From: Deltaproteobacteria bacterium
GTDB lineage: Bacteria; Desulfobacterota; Desulfobaccia; Desulfobaccales; 0-14-0-80-60-11
Reading direction: 5' to 3'
Assembly: GCA_021813445.1 (NCBI GenBank)
Contig: JAKAKP010000090.1
Coordinates: 1-64,000 of the forward strand
Length of the DNA: 64,000 nt
This document shows positions 34,298-43,576 of the stretch, piece after piece; position 1 is the first letter of the stretch; every line of letters begins with the position of its first letter. The notes under the pieces are model-generated. The model was not told the DNA's origin, made no database searches, and saw nothing but the letters and a program-made list of their open reading frames with translations. Both the position numbers and the translations under genes were made by a program.

Positions 34298-36392
34298 GGC
34301 TTAAACTCACTACTCCCATGGATTGGATGGTGGCATCGGTGACCAGCTCATGGTGGGACAAGACCCGTAAAGTGGGCAGTTGTCTTTCCACCAGGCGCCG
34401 GAGATGCCGCCGTACTCCGGGAGAACAAACAATAATGGGTTGCTGGTTTAGGGCCGTGGCCTTTTCCGCGGCTTCCTGCAAGGCTTTGATGATTTCCTGG
34501 GCCGTATCCGGGGCCATGGCCAGAAAAACGCCGTAATCCGTCTTTTGCAGGCTGTCTTTGATCAGGTCCTCGATGAAGGGGTCCAGGGAATAGACCATGA
34601 TTTTGTTGTCCGGGCCTTCCAGAGGTTTGGTTAAGGCCCGGCCCAGGCGTTGCCGCACGTATTCCGTGAGGATGTCCGGGTCTTTGGTGTAAGGGGCGTA
34701 ATCCGCCAGGGTCTCCAGGATGGTGAGCATGTCCCGGATGGAGATTCTTTCCTGGACCAGGTTCTGGAGCACCTTTTGGATGCCGCCCAGGGACAGCAGC
34801 GAGGGGGTCAGTTCCTCCACGACCTTGGGGTTGGACTGGTTCACGCGATCCAGGAGTTTCTGCACGTCCTGGCGGCCCAAGAGCTCGTGGCAGTAGGTGC
34901 GGATCACCTCCGAGAGGTGGGTGGCGATGACGCTGGCCTGATTGACCACGGTATATCCCAGGTGCTGGGCCTCTTCTTTCTTGGCCGGGGTAATCCAGAG
35001 CGCGGGCAGATTGAAAGTAGGTTCCCGGGTGGGGATGCCGTCGATCTGGCGCAGGGTGTCGCCGGGGTGCAGGGCCAGATGGTAGCCCACCATCATTTCG
35101 CCCCGGGCCACTTCCACCCCCTTGATGAGGATCACATAGCCCCCCGGCTTGAGCTGCAGGTTATCCCGGATATGGATGGGCGGCACAATCACGCCCATTT
35201 CCGTGGCGAATTGCCTCCTCAAGGCCCGGATGCGTTCCAGCAGCTCGCCGTCCTGGGATTCATCCACCAGGGGGATCAAGCCGTAGCCCGCCTCCAGCTC
35301 CAGGAGGTCCAGGGTCAGGAGGTTTTCCATGGGCTCCGGCCCCTTGAGCTTGGCCGGAGCTTTCTTGGCTTCCAGGGCCGCAGCGTCGGCCTTCTTCCGG
35401 GAGGAATGAGCCACATAAGCCAGCCCCCCGGCCAACATGGACAGGGCGATGAAGGGCACATGGGGGAGTCCCGGCACCAGGCCGATGAGGAAGATGATGC
35501 CCGCGGCCACGCTCATGGCCTGGGGTTTCAGGGTGAACTGCTTGGCGTATTCCTCTCCCAGGCTGGCTTCCGAGGCGGCCTTGCTGACGATCAAACCTGC
35601 GGCCGTGGACACTAGCAACGCCGGGATCTGGCCCACCAGACCTTCACCGATGGTCAGGAGGCTGTAAGTCTGGGCTGCGTCCCCGACGTTCATGCCGTGT
35701 TGGGCCACGCCGATGATCAGACCGCCGATGAGGTTGATGGCCATGATCAGGAGGGCCGCCATGGCCTCCCCCCGGACGAACTTGGACGCGCCGTCCATGG
35801 CCCCGTAGAATTCGCCTTCCTGGGCCAGGGCCTTCCGGCGTTTCCGGGCCTCATGATCATCGATGTAGCCGGCATTGAGGTCGGCATCAATGCTCATCTG
35901 CTTGCCGGGCATGGCATCCAAGGTGAAACGGGCCGCAACTTCGGCAATCCGGGTGGAACCCTTAATGATAACGATGAAGTTGATGACCACCAGGACTAAG
36001 AAGATGATGCCGCCCACCACATAATTGCCGCCGACCACAAAGCTGCCGAAGGAGCGGATGACCCGACCCGCAGCCTCCATCCCCTCACTGCCGTGGAGGA
36101 GGATGAGCCGGGTGGAGGCCACTTCCAGGGAGAGGCGGAACAGGGTGGTCACCAACAGCAGGGAAGGGAAGATGAAAAATTCAATGGGCTTGATGGTGTA
36201 CAAAGACAGGAGCAGTATCATCAGGGAAAAAGTGATGTTGAAGCTGAGGAGCAGGTCCAGCACGAAGGCCGGCATGGGGAAGACCATCACCAGCAGGGTG
36301 GTGATGACCCCCACGGCCACAAAAATCTCGCCCTTTTGGACGCCGATACCCTGGAGGAATGATGATTTCTGGGCCACGGGCATAGTACTCAT
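34287..36392 (-). CDS. flhA: Flagellar type III export gate protein FlhA
   Basis: A 701-residue inner-membrane export-gate protein. Residues 1 to about 330 contain eight membrane helices and the cytoplasmic FHIPEP-type loop (DAMPGKQMSIDADLNAGYID, ARKRRKALAQEGEFYGAMDG). A linker and the cytoplasmic substrate-docking domain follow (ETLADYAPYTKDPDILTEYV). Its ATG overlaps the flhB stop in ATGA form. The length is normal. Confidence 0.96.
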   Translation of the reverse strand: MSTMPVAQKSSFLQGIGVQKGEIFVAVGVITTLLVMVFPMPAFVLDLLLSFNITFSLMILLLSLYTIKPIEFFIFPSLLLVTTLFRLSLEVASTRLILLHGSEGMEAAGRVIRSFGSFVVGGNYVVGGIIFLVLVVINFIVIIKGSTRIAEVAARFTLDAMPGKQMSIDADLNAGYIDDHEARKRRKALAQEGEFYGAMDGASKFVRGEAMAALLIMAINLIGGLIIGVAQHGMNVGDAAQTYSLLTIGEGLVGQIPALLVSTAAGLIVSKAASEASLGEEYAKQFTLKPQAMSVAAGIIFLIGLVPGLPHVPFIALSMLAGGLAYVAHSSRKKADAAALEAKKAPAKLKGPEPMENLLTLDLLELEAGYGLIPLVDESQDGELLERIRALRRQFATEMGVIVPPIHIRDNLQLKPGGYVILIKGVEVARGEMMVGYHLALHPGDTLRQIDGIPTREPTFNLPALWITPAKKEEAQHLGYTVVNQASVIATHLSEVIRTYCHELLGRQDVQKLLDRVNQSNPKVVEELTPSLLSLGGIQKVLQNLVQERISIRDMLTILETLADYAPYTKDPDILTEYVRQRLGRALTKPLEGPDNKIMVYSLDPFIEDLIKDSLQKTDYGVFLAMAPDTAQEIIKALQEAAEKATALNQQPIIVCSPGVRRHLRRLVERQLPTLRVLSHHELVTDATIQSMGVVSLSHEA

Positions 36393-37468
36393 CTCGCCCC
36401 TCCTGCCGCGGCGGTGCCCCGCAACCGGTAGATATATGCCAGGACCTCAGCCACGGCCCGGTACAGGGAAGTGGGGATGGTCTTACCCACTTCCACCGTG
36501 CGGTAGAGGGACCGGGCCAGGGAGCGGTTTTCCACCCGGGGCACGCCCGCTTCTTGGGCTATGGCGATAATTTTCAGGGCAATGAACCCCCTGCCTTTGG
36601 CCACCACCTGGGGAGCCACCATGGTGGTGTTGTCGTATTTCAGGGCCACCGCGTAATGGGTGGGGTTGGTGATCACCACATCGGCGCTGGGAACATCGGC
36701 GATCATGCGCTTGGTGGCCATCTGCCGCATAAGGCTTCTGATGCGGGCCTTGACCTTGGGATCACCTTCGGTCTGCCGCATTTCGTCCTTAACTTCCTGC
36801 TTGGTCATCTTCATGCCCTTTTGGAACTGGTAGCGCTGATAGAAATAATCCAGACCTCCCAACGCCAGCAGGGCCAGGATGATGCGGGCGGACACCCGGA
36901 AAGTGGCGCCTGTCAGGGCCAAGGTCACCTGACCCACATCCTGGTTCATGAGGGGCAGCATTTCCGGCAATTCCCGCTTGACGGAGTAATAAGCCACCGC
37001 GCCGATGAGAGCGATCTTGGCCAGGGATTTTCCCAGTTCCACAAAGGTGTTTAAGGAAAAGAAACGTTTGAACCCCGCGAATACGTCCACCCGGCTAAAG
37101 TCCGGAGTGATGGGGGTGGTGGAAAAAATTTTACCCACCTGGGCATAATTACCCAGGATGGCGACCGCGGAGAGGCTGAGAAAAATCGGGGTCAACATCC
37201 CCGCTAAAGTCAGGCCGAAGCTCATGAACAGCGCGGACATCTGATTAGGCCCGACAATGCCGGGGCGGATGTGACCCAGCGAGAGCCTGAGCATTTCCAT
37301 GGACTTGCGCCCCAGCATCGGTCCCCAAATGATGAGGCTCAGCAGGGAGGTGAGGAGCACCAAAGCTCCGGACAGGTCCCGGCTCTTGGCCACCCGCCCT
37401 TTTTTCCGGGCTTCGTCCTGTCGCTTTGGAGTAGGTTGCTCTGTTTTGTCCTGGTAATCGTCCGCCAT
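36389..37468 (-). CDS. flhB: Flagellar type III export switch protein FlhB
   Basis: A 359-residue protein of the flagellar export apparatus with four membrane helices and a cytoplasmic autocleaving domain. The cleavage motif is intact: VVITNPTHYAVALKYD (N-P-T-H). The N-terminus KTEQPTPKRQDEARKKGRVA is the usual pre-helix signature. It switches export from hook to filament proteins after self-cleavage. Confidence 0.96.
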   Translation of the reverse strand: MADDYQDKTEQPTPKRQDEARKKGRVAKSRDLSGALVLLTSLLSLIIWGPMLGRKSMEMLRLSLGHIRPGIVGPNQMSALFMSFGLTLAGMLTPIFLSLSAVAILGNYAQVGKIFSTTPITPDFSRVDVFAGFKRFFSLNTFVELGKSLAKIALIGAVAYYSVKRELPEMLPLMNQDVGQVTLALTGATFRVSARIILALLALGGLDYFYQRYQFQKGMKMTKQEVKDEMRQTEGDPKVKARIRSLMRQMATKRMIADVPSADVVITNPTHYAVALKYDNTTMVAPQVVAKGRGFIALKIIAIAQEAGVPRVENRSLARSLYRTVEVGKTIPTSLYRAVAEVLAYIYRLRGTAAAGGAR

Positions 37469-37474
37469 TTTTTT

Positions 37475-37530
37475 ATCCGTTATCGGTTATCGGTTTTGTA
37501 TTTAACCGAAAACCGTAAACCGAAAACCGT
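37475..37530. repeat. Inverted and direct repeats of an AACCGAAAACCG unit between flhB and fliR
   Basis: The 64-base spacer is built of ACCGATA and ACCGAAA units in both orientations, so its transcript can fold into an imperfect hairpin. It is the longest gap in the fliL-to-flhF part of the operon after the fliN-fliM gap, and could affect RNA stability or translation of flhB. Confidence 0.6.
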
Positions 37531-37532
37531 CT

Positions 37533-38324
37533 TTAACCGTGCCAGGCCTTCAGTACCCCGATCAAGGGGTGTTGCATCCAGGAGAATTGCCCCACCACAT
37601 AAGGCCCGATGAGCATCAGGGACAGGGACAGGAAAACCAGTCCCAGGGCGATGGTCAGGGGGAAAGCCAGAATCATCACCTGCACCTGGGGCACGGTGCG
37701 GGCCACCAAGCCCATGGCAACTTGGGTCAAAAACAGGATCAGGATAATGGGAGCCATCAGTTTTACGGTCATCTGATACATCAATTGGCCCATGGGGACC
37801 AGGATGTTATAAAGGCCCCCCGGCATCATCAGCGATCCCCCCAGCGGCACTTCCGTAAAACTTTGGGCCAGGACCGCCAGCACCAGGTGGTGGGTGTTAG
37901 TGACCAGGAAAAGCACCGTAGCCAGCATCAACATGATATCGCCCATTACCGTGGTATGGACGCCGCTGTTGGGATCGATCAGGTTCACCATGCCGAACCC
38001 CATCTGTATCCCCAGAAAATCTCCAGCCATCTGCACTGCTGCGAAGATGAAGCTCACCACCAGGTTCAGGGAAAGGCCCAGGAGCAACTCCCGGAGCAGA
38101 AGCCCCACCGCGGTCAGCCAGGTGGCGGGAAAGGGGGGCAGGGAGCCGGCCACCACCGGAGTCAGGGCCAGGGAGATCACCAGGATGGAAAAGACCCGGA
38201 TCTGCGCGGGAATGAGGCGGCTATTCCAGATGGGCAAGAAGAAGAGGATGCACCCCACCCGGGTCAGCACCAGGATAAATTGTTCTAATTTCAGGACCAG
38301 CGCGGGCATCCCGTTTCCCTTCAC
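37533..38324 (-). CDS. fliR: Flagellar export apparatus protein FliR
   Basis: A 263-residue membrane protein of the export-gate complex, with about six hydrophobic helices and the family segment FLGIQMGFGMVNLIDPNSG. The start is GTG 38324, overlapping the fliQ stop in GTGA form; ATG 38309 (MPALVLKLEQF) is an alternative. FliR joins FliP and FliQ in the export channel. Confidence 0.95.
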   Translation of the reverse strand: MKGNGMPALVLKLEQFILVLTRVGCILFFLPIWNSRLIPAQIRVFSILVISLALTPVVAGSLPPFPATWLTAVGLLLRELLLGLSLNLVVSFIFAAVQMAGDFLGIQMGFGMVNLIDPNSGVHTTVMGDIMLMLATVLFLVTNTHHLVLAVLAQSFTEVPLGGSLMMPGGLYNILVPMGQLMYQMTVKLMAPIILILFLTQVAMGLVARTVPQVQVMILAFPLTIALGLVFLSLSLMLIGPYVVGQFSWMQHPLIGVLKAWHG

Positions 38325-38590
38325 CGCACGTAGTTGGGAATATTGTTAATAATTTCCTGGGTAAACGAAATCAGGTGGTTCATGATCCAGGGTAAGAGCA
38401 GGAGCAGGCCCACAAAAATCGAGATAATCTTGGGCACAAAGGTCAGGGTCATTTCCTGGATCTGGGTGGCGGCTTGCAACAGGCTGACCACGACGCCCAC
38501 TACCAGGCCGATACCCAGGATAGGCAAGGACACCAGTAGCGTCACCTGCAGGGCCTGCCGCGCCACACCGATCACTGTTTCCGGACTCAT
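38321..38590 (-). CDS. fliQ: Flagellar export apparatus protein FliQ
   Basis: An 89-residue protein of two membrane helices, typical in length. ATG 38590 (MSPETVIGVARQALQVTLLV) is chosen because GGAGGAG lies directly upstream; the open frame extends further into fliP but without homology. LLQAATQIQEMTLTFVPKI is the family signature. Confidence 0.95.
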   Translation of the reverse strand: MSPETVIGVARQALQVTLLVSLPILGIGLVVGVVVSLLQAATQIQEMTLTFVPKIISIFVGLLLLLPWIMNHLISFTQEIINNIPNYVR

Positions 38591-38609
38591 TTCTCCTCCC
38601 GATACCCGG

Positions 38610-39359
38610 TCACTGAAAACTTCGCACCAGGGAACCCACCACCAGGTTCCAGCCGTCCACCAGGACAAACAGCAAGATCTTGAACACCAGGGAAATCATC
38701 ACCGGGGGCAGCATCATCATGCCCATGGACAGCAACACCGAAGCCACCACCATGTCAATGATCAGGAAGGGCAGGTAGAGAAGAAAACCGATCTCAAACG
38801 CAGTCCTGAGTTCGCTGATCATAAAGGCCGGGATCAAGGTGGACATGGGCACGTCCTGGGGGGTTTTGGGCCGGGGCGCCTTGGAGATGTTGACGAACAG
38901 GCCCAGATCCTTTTCCCGGGTTTGCTTGAGCATGAAGGCCCGCAAGGGTTCCAAACCCCGTTTCACCGCTTCTTCACCGCTCATCTGCTGATTAATGTAA
39001 GGCTTGACCGCGTTTTGCTGGATATCCTGCCAGACCGGGGCCATGATAAAAACCGTGAGAAAGAGGGCCAGGGCAATAAGAATCTGGTTGGGGGGCATCT
39101 GCTGGGTGCCCATGGCTTGGCGCAGAAAGGAAAAGACCACGGCCAGGCGGGTGAAGGAAGTGACCATGATGATAATGGCCGGGGCCAGGGACAGAACGGT
39201 CAGGAGCAGCATGAGCTGCAAGGACAGGCTCAAACGCTCCGGGGCCAGCATCTGGTCCAGACCCAGTCCCAGGCCGCCCGCCGGGGGTGCGGCCCAGGCG
39301 GGCCTGACCGACAGGCAGAGCAGGAACAGCAAACTGACTTGGAAGATCCTTGCCTTCAT
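38610..39359 (-). CDS. fliP: Flagellar export apparatus protein FliP
   Basis: A 249-residue protein with a cleavable signal peptide (MKARIFQVSLLFLLCLS, cleavage near AWA-A) and four membrane helices. TSFTRLAVVFSFLRQAMG and PPNQILIALALFLTVF are diagnostic. ATG 39359 overlaps the fliO stop in ATGA form, which fixes the start; an in-frame extension to 39731 reads only through fliO. FliP forms the core of the export pore with FliQ and FliR. Confidence 0.96.
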   Translation of the reverse strand: MKARIFQVSLLFLLCLSVRPAWAAPPAGGLGLGLDQMLAPERLSLSLQLMLLLTVLSLAPAIIIMVTSFTRLAVVFSFLRQAMGTQQMPPNQILIALALFLTVFIMAPVWQDIQQNAVKPYINQQMSGEEAVKRGLEPLRAFMLKQTREKDLGLFVNISKAPRPKTPQDVPMSTLIPAFMISELRTAFEIGFLLYLPFLIIDMVVASVLLSMGMMMLPPVMISLVFKILLFVLVDGWNLVVGSLVRSFQ

Positions 39360-39772
39360 CCGCGTCCTTCTTTTTCCATCTTTAAAGGGGGTGCCGGCGC
39401 TTCCGCCTGGGGTTCCGGAGCCAGGGAAGTGACCAGTTGCAACTGTTCGCCGGCGCTGGCCAAAAGCAGCCTTTCTTTGCCCACCGCCACCAGAATCAGG
39501 GCCTTTTTGGGAGCCAGATAGTGAGTGGCCAGCACCTGGATAAGAGGCGACATCCCTTGGGGCCGCAGGCCCCCCCATCTCTTCCAGAGATACAGGCCCA
39601 GAACCAGCAAGCCCATCATGCCGCTCAACACCGCGGCTACCCGGAAGAGATGCTGCCAGAAAGGAAATTCCGGGGCCGCGGCGGGGGCGGCAGCCAGCCC
39701 GCCTGCGTTCTGGGCCGCGGCTGCCAACCACCCCCAGCCCCCCTGGACAAACCCCCCGAAATCCATCATCAC
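39356..39772 (-). CDS. fliO: Flagellar biosynthesis protein FliO
   Basis: A 138-residue bitopic membrane protein with a hydrophobic segment about residues 45-66 (RVAAVLSGMMGLLVLGLYLW), then a small cytoplasmic domain with THYLAPKKALILVAVGKERL. FliO helps FliP assemble. The start is within the ATG triplet at 39772-39764; the first is listed. It begins 6 bases after fliN. Confidence 0.85.
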   Translation of the reverse strand: MMMDFGGFVQGGWGWLAAAAQNAGGLAAAPAAAPEFPFWQHLFRVAAVLSGMMGLLVLGLYLWKRWGGLRPQGMSPLIQVLATHYLAPKKALILVAVGKERLLLASAGEQLQLVTSLAPEPQAEAPAPPLKMEKEGRG

Positions 39773-39778
39773 CCGGCC

Positions 39779-40180
39779 TCAGGTCAACTGTTTGATGCGT
39801 TCCAATGGACTGATGACATCCGTCAGGCGGATGCCGAACTTCTCATTGACCACCACCACTTCCCCCCGGGCGATCAGCTTTTGGTTGATCAAGATCTCCA
39901 GGGGTTCTCCAGCCAGCTTATTGAGTTCGATTACCGAACCCTGGCCCAACTGCAGGAGGTCGTTAATGATCATTTTGGCCCGGCCCAATTCCGCCGTGAT
40001 TTCCAGAGGGATGTCCAGGAGCAGCTCCAGGTTGCCTTTGCCTTTTTCCTGGCCCGGATGGCCCGCACTGGCATCAGGGGCGGCCCCTGCAGGAGCCGGC
40101 TCCCCAGCCCCGGAGGTCTGCTCCAGGGCCTTTTCCCAGTCGTAATCCATTACGCGTGGGGTATTCTGATCAGCTGCCAT
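39779..40180 (-). CDS. fliN: Flagellar motor switch protein FliN
   Basis: A 133-residue C-ring protein. A poorly conserved N-terminus rich in Ala and Pro is followed by the SpoA domain ([50 protein letters not shown]). It is part of the cytoplasmic switch that sets rotation direction and docks export substrates. GGAGG lies 12 bases upstream of the ATG. Confidence 0.94.
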   Translation of the reverse strand: MAADQNTPRVMDYDWEKALEQTSGAGEPAPAGAAPDASAGHPGQEKGKGNLELLLDIPLEITAELGRAKMIINDLLQLGQGSVIELNKLAGEPLEILINQKLIARGEVVVVNEKFGIRLTDVISPLERIKQLT

Positions 40181-40216
40181 AGTCCTATATATCCTCCAGT
40201 GTTCTTAAATAAATAA

Positions 40217-41200
40217 TTAATGTGCCGGCGTATACAGCAGGCTGCGCAGTTGAAAGGCCTTGGAGTTGCGGACCTGCCCGGCGTTCCCCAGAAACTTGGG
40301 GACGCCTTCCACCTTGGCCAACAGCGGGTCCGTTACTTTCTTTTCAAACATGATGACATCGCCGACGCTCAGGTTAATGACATCCTGGGCGTTCATCACC
40401 GTGGAACCCAATTCCACCACCACGTTCACCGTCATATTATGGAGCTGGTCATGGATGCGGTTGGTCCAACTGCTGTCTTTTTCCAGCTGTTCGCTCTGGA
40501 ACCCGGAATAGAGTTTGCCCTTGATGGGCTCGATGGTGGAGTAGGGGATGCACACGGTGATGAAGCCGTCGGTCTGTTCCATTTCCACCTGGAACTTACT
40601 GATGACCACGATGTCATTGGGGGTGGCAATGCCCACGAACATGGGGTTGATTTCCACCCTCACCAGGTGCATCTTCACCGGATGCACCGGGGCCCAGGCC
40701 TTTTCCAGGTCCTGGAAGGCCATGAGCACCACCTTGCTGATCAGGCGGCGTTCAATGGTGGTGAAGTCCCGGCCTTCGATCTTAAACCGGGTCTTGGCGG
40801 TTCCCCCTAAGAAACACTCCACCAGGGCGAAGACCAGCTTACTGTCCACCACCAGCAGACATTGGCCCCGGAGCGGGTCCATCTTGTGGATGTGGAAGCT
40901 GCTGGGCAGGGGCAGGGAGCGGAGGAATTCTCCGAATTTCACCATCTGCACGAAGTTGGTCTGGATATCCACGTTGCGCCGCAGGATCATGGACAGGGAC
41001 ACCCGGAAAGCCCTGGCGAAGTGCTCGTTGATGACTTCCAGGGTGGGCATGCGTCCGCGGATGATCCGTTCCTGGGAGGTGAAATCGTAGCTGATTACCC
41101 CCTCTTCAGGCGCGGCGGCATCGGTTTCAACGTCGATTTCCCCCTCAATCATCCCTTTGAGAAGGGCATCAACTTCTTCCTGGGAAAGGACTTTGGTCAC
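40217..41200 (-). CDS. fliM: Flagellar motor switch protein FliM
   Basis: A 327-residue C-ring protein. The N-terminal MTKVLSQEEVDALLKGM contains the motor/CheY-binding peptide, the middle domain has the CheC-like fold (EVINEHFARAFRVSLSMILR), and a C-terminal SpoA domain follows (VVELGSTVMNAQDVINLSVG). The start is GTG 41200 with AGGAG 6 bases upstream. It follows fliL by 9 bases. Confidence 0.95.
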   Translation of the reverse strand: MTKVLSQEEVDALLKGMIEGEIDVETDAAAPEEGVISYDFTSQERIIRGRMPTLEVINEHFARAFRVSLSMILRRNVDIQTNFVQMVKFGEFLRSLPLPSSFHIHKMDPLRGQCLLVVDSKLVFALVECFLGGTAKTRFKIEGRDFTTIERRLISKVVLMAFQDLEKAWAPVHPVKMHLVRVEINPMFVGIATPNDIVVISKFQVEMEQTDGFITVCIPYSTIEPIKGKLYSGFQSEQLEKDSSWTNRIHDQLHNMTVNVVVELGSTVMNAQDVINLSVGDVIMFEKKVTDPLLAKVEGVPKFLGNAGQVRNSKAFQLRSLLYTPAH

Positions 41201-41209
41201 GCTGAACTC

Positions 41210-41689
41210 CTATTGGGCCACAAATTCCGTGAAATACGCGGCGCTGATCTTTTTCCCCACGGGTATGGCTTTCAACCGGGCCATAATATCTTTTTTCAGC
41301 TGGAGCTTGCCTTCCGGAGTGGAAATATCCGGATAACTTTTACTGCTTAAGAGGAAAATAAGCTGATCCCGGATACGCGGCATGTACTTTTCCAATTCCT
41401 TGGCATCCTTTTCATTATCCACTTCCAGTTCGATCTTCACCTTGAGATAACGCCTGGCGTCCTTGTCCGCCAGGTTTACCAGAAAAGGCTCCAGAGACAT
41501 CAGGGCCTTCTGGCGGTGTTCTGCCTTGGCGGGGGTGGAATCGTCGGAGGAGAGGAGGAGGTAGCCAAAAAAGCCGCCGCCTGCCAAGAGTAAAAACAGG
41601 ACGATGAACAGGATGAGCTTCATCTTCCCTTTTTTCTTGGGGGGGGCCTCTTCCAGCGGTTCCGGGGGCAGTTCTTTCTCTCTGGCCAT
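41210..41689 (-). CDS. fliL: Flagellar basal body-associated protein FliL
   Basis: A 159-residue single-pass membrane protein that supports stator function. After a basic, proline-rich N-terminus comes the helix LILFIVLFLLLAGGGFFGYL, then the periplasmic domain (SLEPFLVNLAD, RYLKVKIELEV, IRDQLIFLLSSKSYPDI). ATG 41689 has AAGGAG 7 bases upstream and is preferred to the upstream in-frame start at 41710. It is the first gene of the operon, 40 bases below the sigma-54 promoter. Confidence 0.93.
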   Translation of the reverse strand: MAREKELPPEPLEEAPPKKKGKMKLILFIVLFLLLAGGGFFGYLLLSSDDSTPAKAEHRQKALMSLEPFLVNLADKDARRYLKVKIELEVDNEKDAKELEKYMPRIRDQLIFLLSSKSYPDISTPEGKLQLKKDIMARLKAIPVGKKISAAYFTEFVAQ

Positions 41690-41728
41690 CAACGCGCTCC
41701 TTACGCGCAATTTTTTTTAGAGACAATG

Positions 41729-41744
41729 AGCAATGATTGTGCCA
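41729..41744 (-). promoter_or_regulatory. Sigma-54 promoter of the fliL-flagellar operon
   Basis: TGGCACAATCATTGCT on the minus strand matches the -24/-12 consensus TGGCACG-N4-TTGCW with the obligatory GG-N10-GC spacing. Transcription should start about 41717, giving a short leader before fliL. Confidence 0.88.
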
Positions 41745-41773
41745 GCCGGAAAGGATAGTCATCATAGGCGCAA

Positions 41774-41791
41774 CCCTTGATCAATCAAGGG
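41774..41791. other. Palindrome CCCTTGAT / ATCAAGGG upstream of the sigma-54 promoter
   Basis: A perfect 8-base inverted repeat with a CA centre, about 30 bases upstream of the -24 element, followed by a T-run on the plus strand. It may be an operator or a terminator remnant; no plus-strand gene ends here. Confidence 0.4.
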
Positions 41792-41848
41792 GTTTTTATT
41801 TCTCGGGGGAAATAGGCGCCGGCAGGCCTGTCAAAGATTCCAGATTTT

Positions 41849-41862
41849 GTCAAAATATTGAC
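41849..41862 (-). promoter_or_regulatory. FleQ-like enhancer box upstream of fliL
   Basis: GTCAAAATATTGAC closely fits the published FleQ consensus GTCaNTAAAtTGAC. It is the core of a perfect 8-base inverted repeat, TTTGTCAA / TTGACAAA (41846-41865). It lies about 110 bases upstream of the sigma-54 -24 element, the usual place for a bacterial enhancer-binding protein. Confidence 0.65.
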
Positions 41863-41944
41863 AAAGGTAGTGTCAGGTAGCGGAAAAGATGAAGAAAACA
41901 GGGGCCGGGGCCAGGGATCTGTGCCAGAGGGCAAAAAGAGTGAT

Positions 41945-42151
41945 TAGTGGCCAGTGGTCAGTGGCCAGTAGAACCTACTTCCAAGCTTGGCGCAGGCCCA
42001 GGTCGAGACCTTTGTCTAGGTACTGAAGGGCCCGAAGCAGAGTGTTAGTATCAATCCAAAGGCCCAAAACTAGATTCTTCGGTCGCCTCTCGGCTCCCTC
42101 AGAATGACAAGTGGGGGAACTGACCACTGATCCCTGATCCCTGCCCCCTGG
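41945..42151. repeat. Cluster of dispersed intergenic repeats upstream of rlmE
   Basis: This holds AGTGGCCAGTGGTCAGTGGC direct repeats (41945-41972), a copy of the CTCAGAATGACA element (42071-42110) and TGACCACTGATCCCTGATCC (42119-42140). No gene is visible in the rest of 41866-42224. Confidence 0.6.
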
Positions 42152-42224
42152 TTTTTGATTGCCAAAGAGCGGTTCCTGTGTTAAAAGAAATCCAGTTAAT
42201 TTACCAAGATAGGCGTTTACAACC

Positions 42225-42821
42225 ATGCCTCGCCCCGGGGTGCCGGACTCTTACCGCACCAAGGCCCGGGCCGAAGGGTATGTAGCCCGGGCCATATATA
42301 AATTAAAGGCGATTGACGAAAAATACCGTCTGCTGCACCGGGGCCAGCGCGTGCTGGACTTGGGCTGCGCGCCTGGGTCCTGGCTGCAATACCTGGCCTC
42401 CCGGGTGGGACCCACCGGCGTGGTGGTAGGGGTGGACCTGACCCCTCTGGCCATCCTCGTGGCGCCGCCCATACACTTCGTTTTGGGAGATCTGGCCGCG
42501 TTGGAACTGGAAACCGTCACCGCCATCAGTGCCGATTTCGACGCGGTGGTCAGCGATATGGCCCCCAAGACTACGGGCATCAGGGAGGTGGACCAGCAAC
42601 GGTCCCTGGATCTGGTGCTGCTGGCCTGGAAGTGGGCCAGGAAGTTGCTTCGGCCCGGAGGGCATTTCTTGGTAAAGGTCTTTGAAGGCCCCGAGGTTGA
42701 GGACCTGTTCCGGGAGTTGGAGGCCGCGTTTCGCGTCTGCCGCCGGGTGAAGCCCCCGGGCTCCCGCGCAGCCAGCAAGGAGATTTATCTCCTGGCCATG
42801 AACATGAAATTTAAGGAGTAA
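42225..42821 (+). CDS. rlmE: 23S rRNA 2'-O-ribose methyltransferase RlmE (FtsJ/RrmJ)
   Basis: A 198-residue SAM-dependent methyltransferase of 23S rRNA (position U2552 in E. coli). The catalytic K-D-K-E set is visible: [22 protein letters not shown] and SKEIYLLA. The SAM loop is [15 protein letters not shown]. It lies 5 bases upstream of yebC. Confidence 0.92.
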   Translation: MPRPGVPDSYRTKARAEGYVARAIYKLKAIDEKYRLLHRGQRVLDLGCAPGSWLQYLASRVGPTGVVVGVDLTPLAILVAPPIHFVLGDLAALELETVTAISADFDAVVSDMAPKTTGIREVDQQRSLDLVLLAWKWARKLLRPGGHFLVKVFEGPEVEDLFRELEAAFRVCRRVKPPGSRAASKEIYLLAMNMKFKE

Positions 42822-42826
42822 GCCAG

Positions 42827-43576
42827 ATGTCCGGCCATTCCAAGTGGAGCACCATCAAGCGCAAAAAAGGAGCCCTGGACGCCAAGCGGGGCAAGGTCTT
42901 CGGCAAGCTCTCCAAGGAGATCACCGTGGCCGCCCGGATCGGCGGGGGCGACCCCACCGGCAATTCCCGTCTCCGGGCGGCGATTGCCGCGGCCAAGGCG
43001 GAAAATCTGCCCAAAGACACGATTATGAAGGCCATCCGCAAGGGCAGCGGTGAAGGCGGGGGCGCGGCCCTGGAAGAAATCGTCCTGGAAGGCTACGGCC
43101 CCGCGGGCGTGGCCCTGATGGTGGAGAGCCTCACCGACAACAAAAACCGCACCGTCTCCGATGTGCGCCATCTCATCACCAAATACGGCGGCAACCTGGG
43201 GGAGCCCGGCTGCGTGGCCTGGATGTTTGACAAAAAGGGGGTCATCGTCTTCGACCGGGAAAGCGTCAAGGAGGACGAACTCCTGGAAGCCGCGCTGGAA
43301 TGCGGTGCGGAGGACCTTCAGAGTGATGAAACGCAGTTCGAGGTTCTCACCGACCCCACCGGCTTTGTGGAGGTCAAGGAGGCCCTGGAAGCCCAGGGCT
43401 TTCAGCCCGTGCTGGCCGAATTGCAGCTGCGCCCCAAGACTACGGTGCGCATCGATGAGGAAAAACCCGCGCAACAGGTCCTGAAGCTGGTGGAGATGTT
43501 GGAAGAGCATGACGATGTCAACAATGTCTTCGCCAATTTCGACATCCCGGACCAGCTCCTGGAGGCCTTGATGTGA
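42827..43576 (+). CDS. yebC: YebC/PmpR family protein (transcription/translation regulator)
   Basis: A 249-residue protein of normal length. [20 protein letters not shown] is the diagnostic start, with GRDPTGN-like [19 protein letters not shown] and [20 protein letters not shown] in the middle. Family members act as regulators or as helpers that relieve ribosome stalling at proline runs. AGGAG lies 8 bases upstream. Its stop overlaps the ruvC GTG start. Confidence 0.95.
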   Translation: MSGHSKWSTIKRKKGALDAKRGKVFGKLSKEITVAARIGGGDPTGNSRLRAAIAAAKAENLPKDTIMKAIRKGSGEGGGAALEEIVLEGYGPAGVALMVESLTDNKNRTVSDVRHLITKYGGNLGEPGCVAWMFDKKGVIVFDRESVKEDELLEAALECGAEDLQSDETQFEVLTDPTGFVEVKEALEAQGFQPVLAELQLRPKTTVRIDEEKPAQQVLKLVEMLEEHDDVNNVFANFDIPDQLLEALM

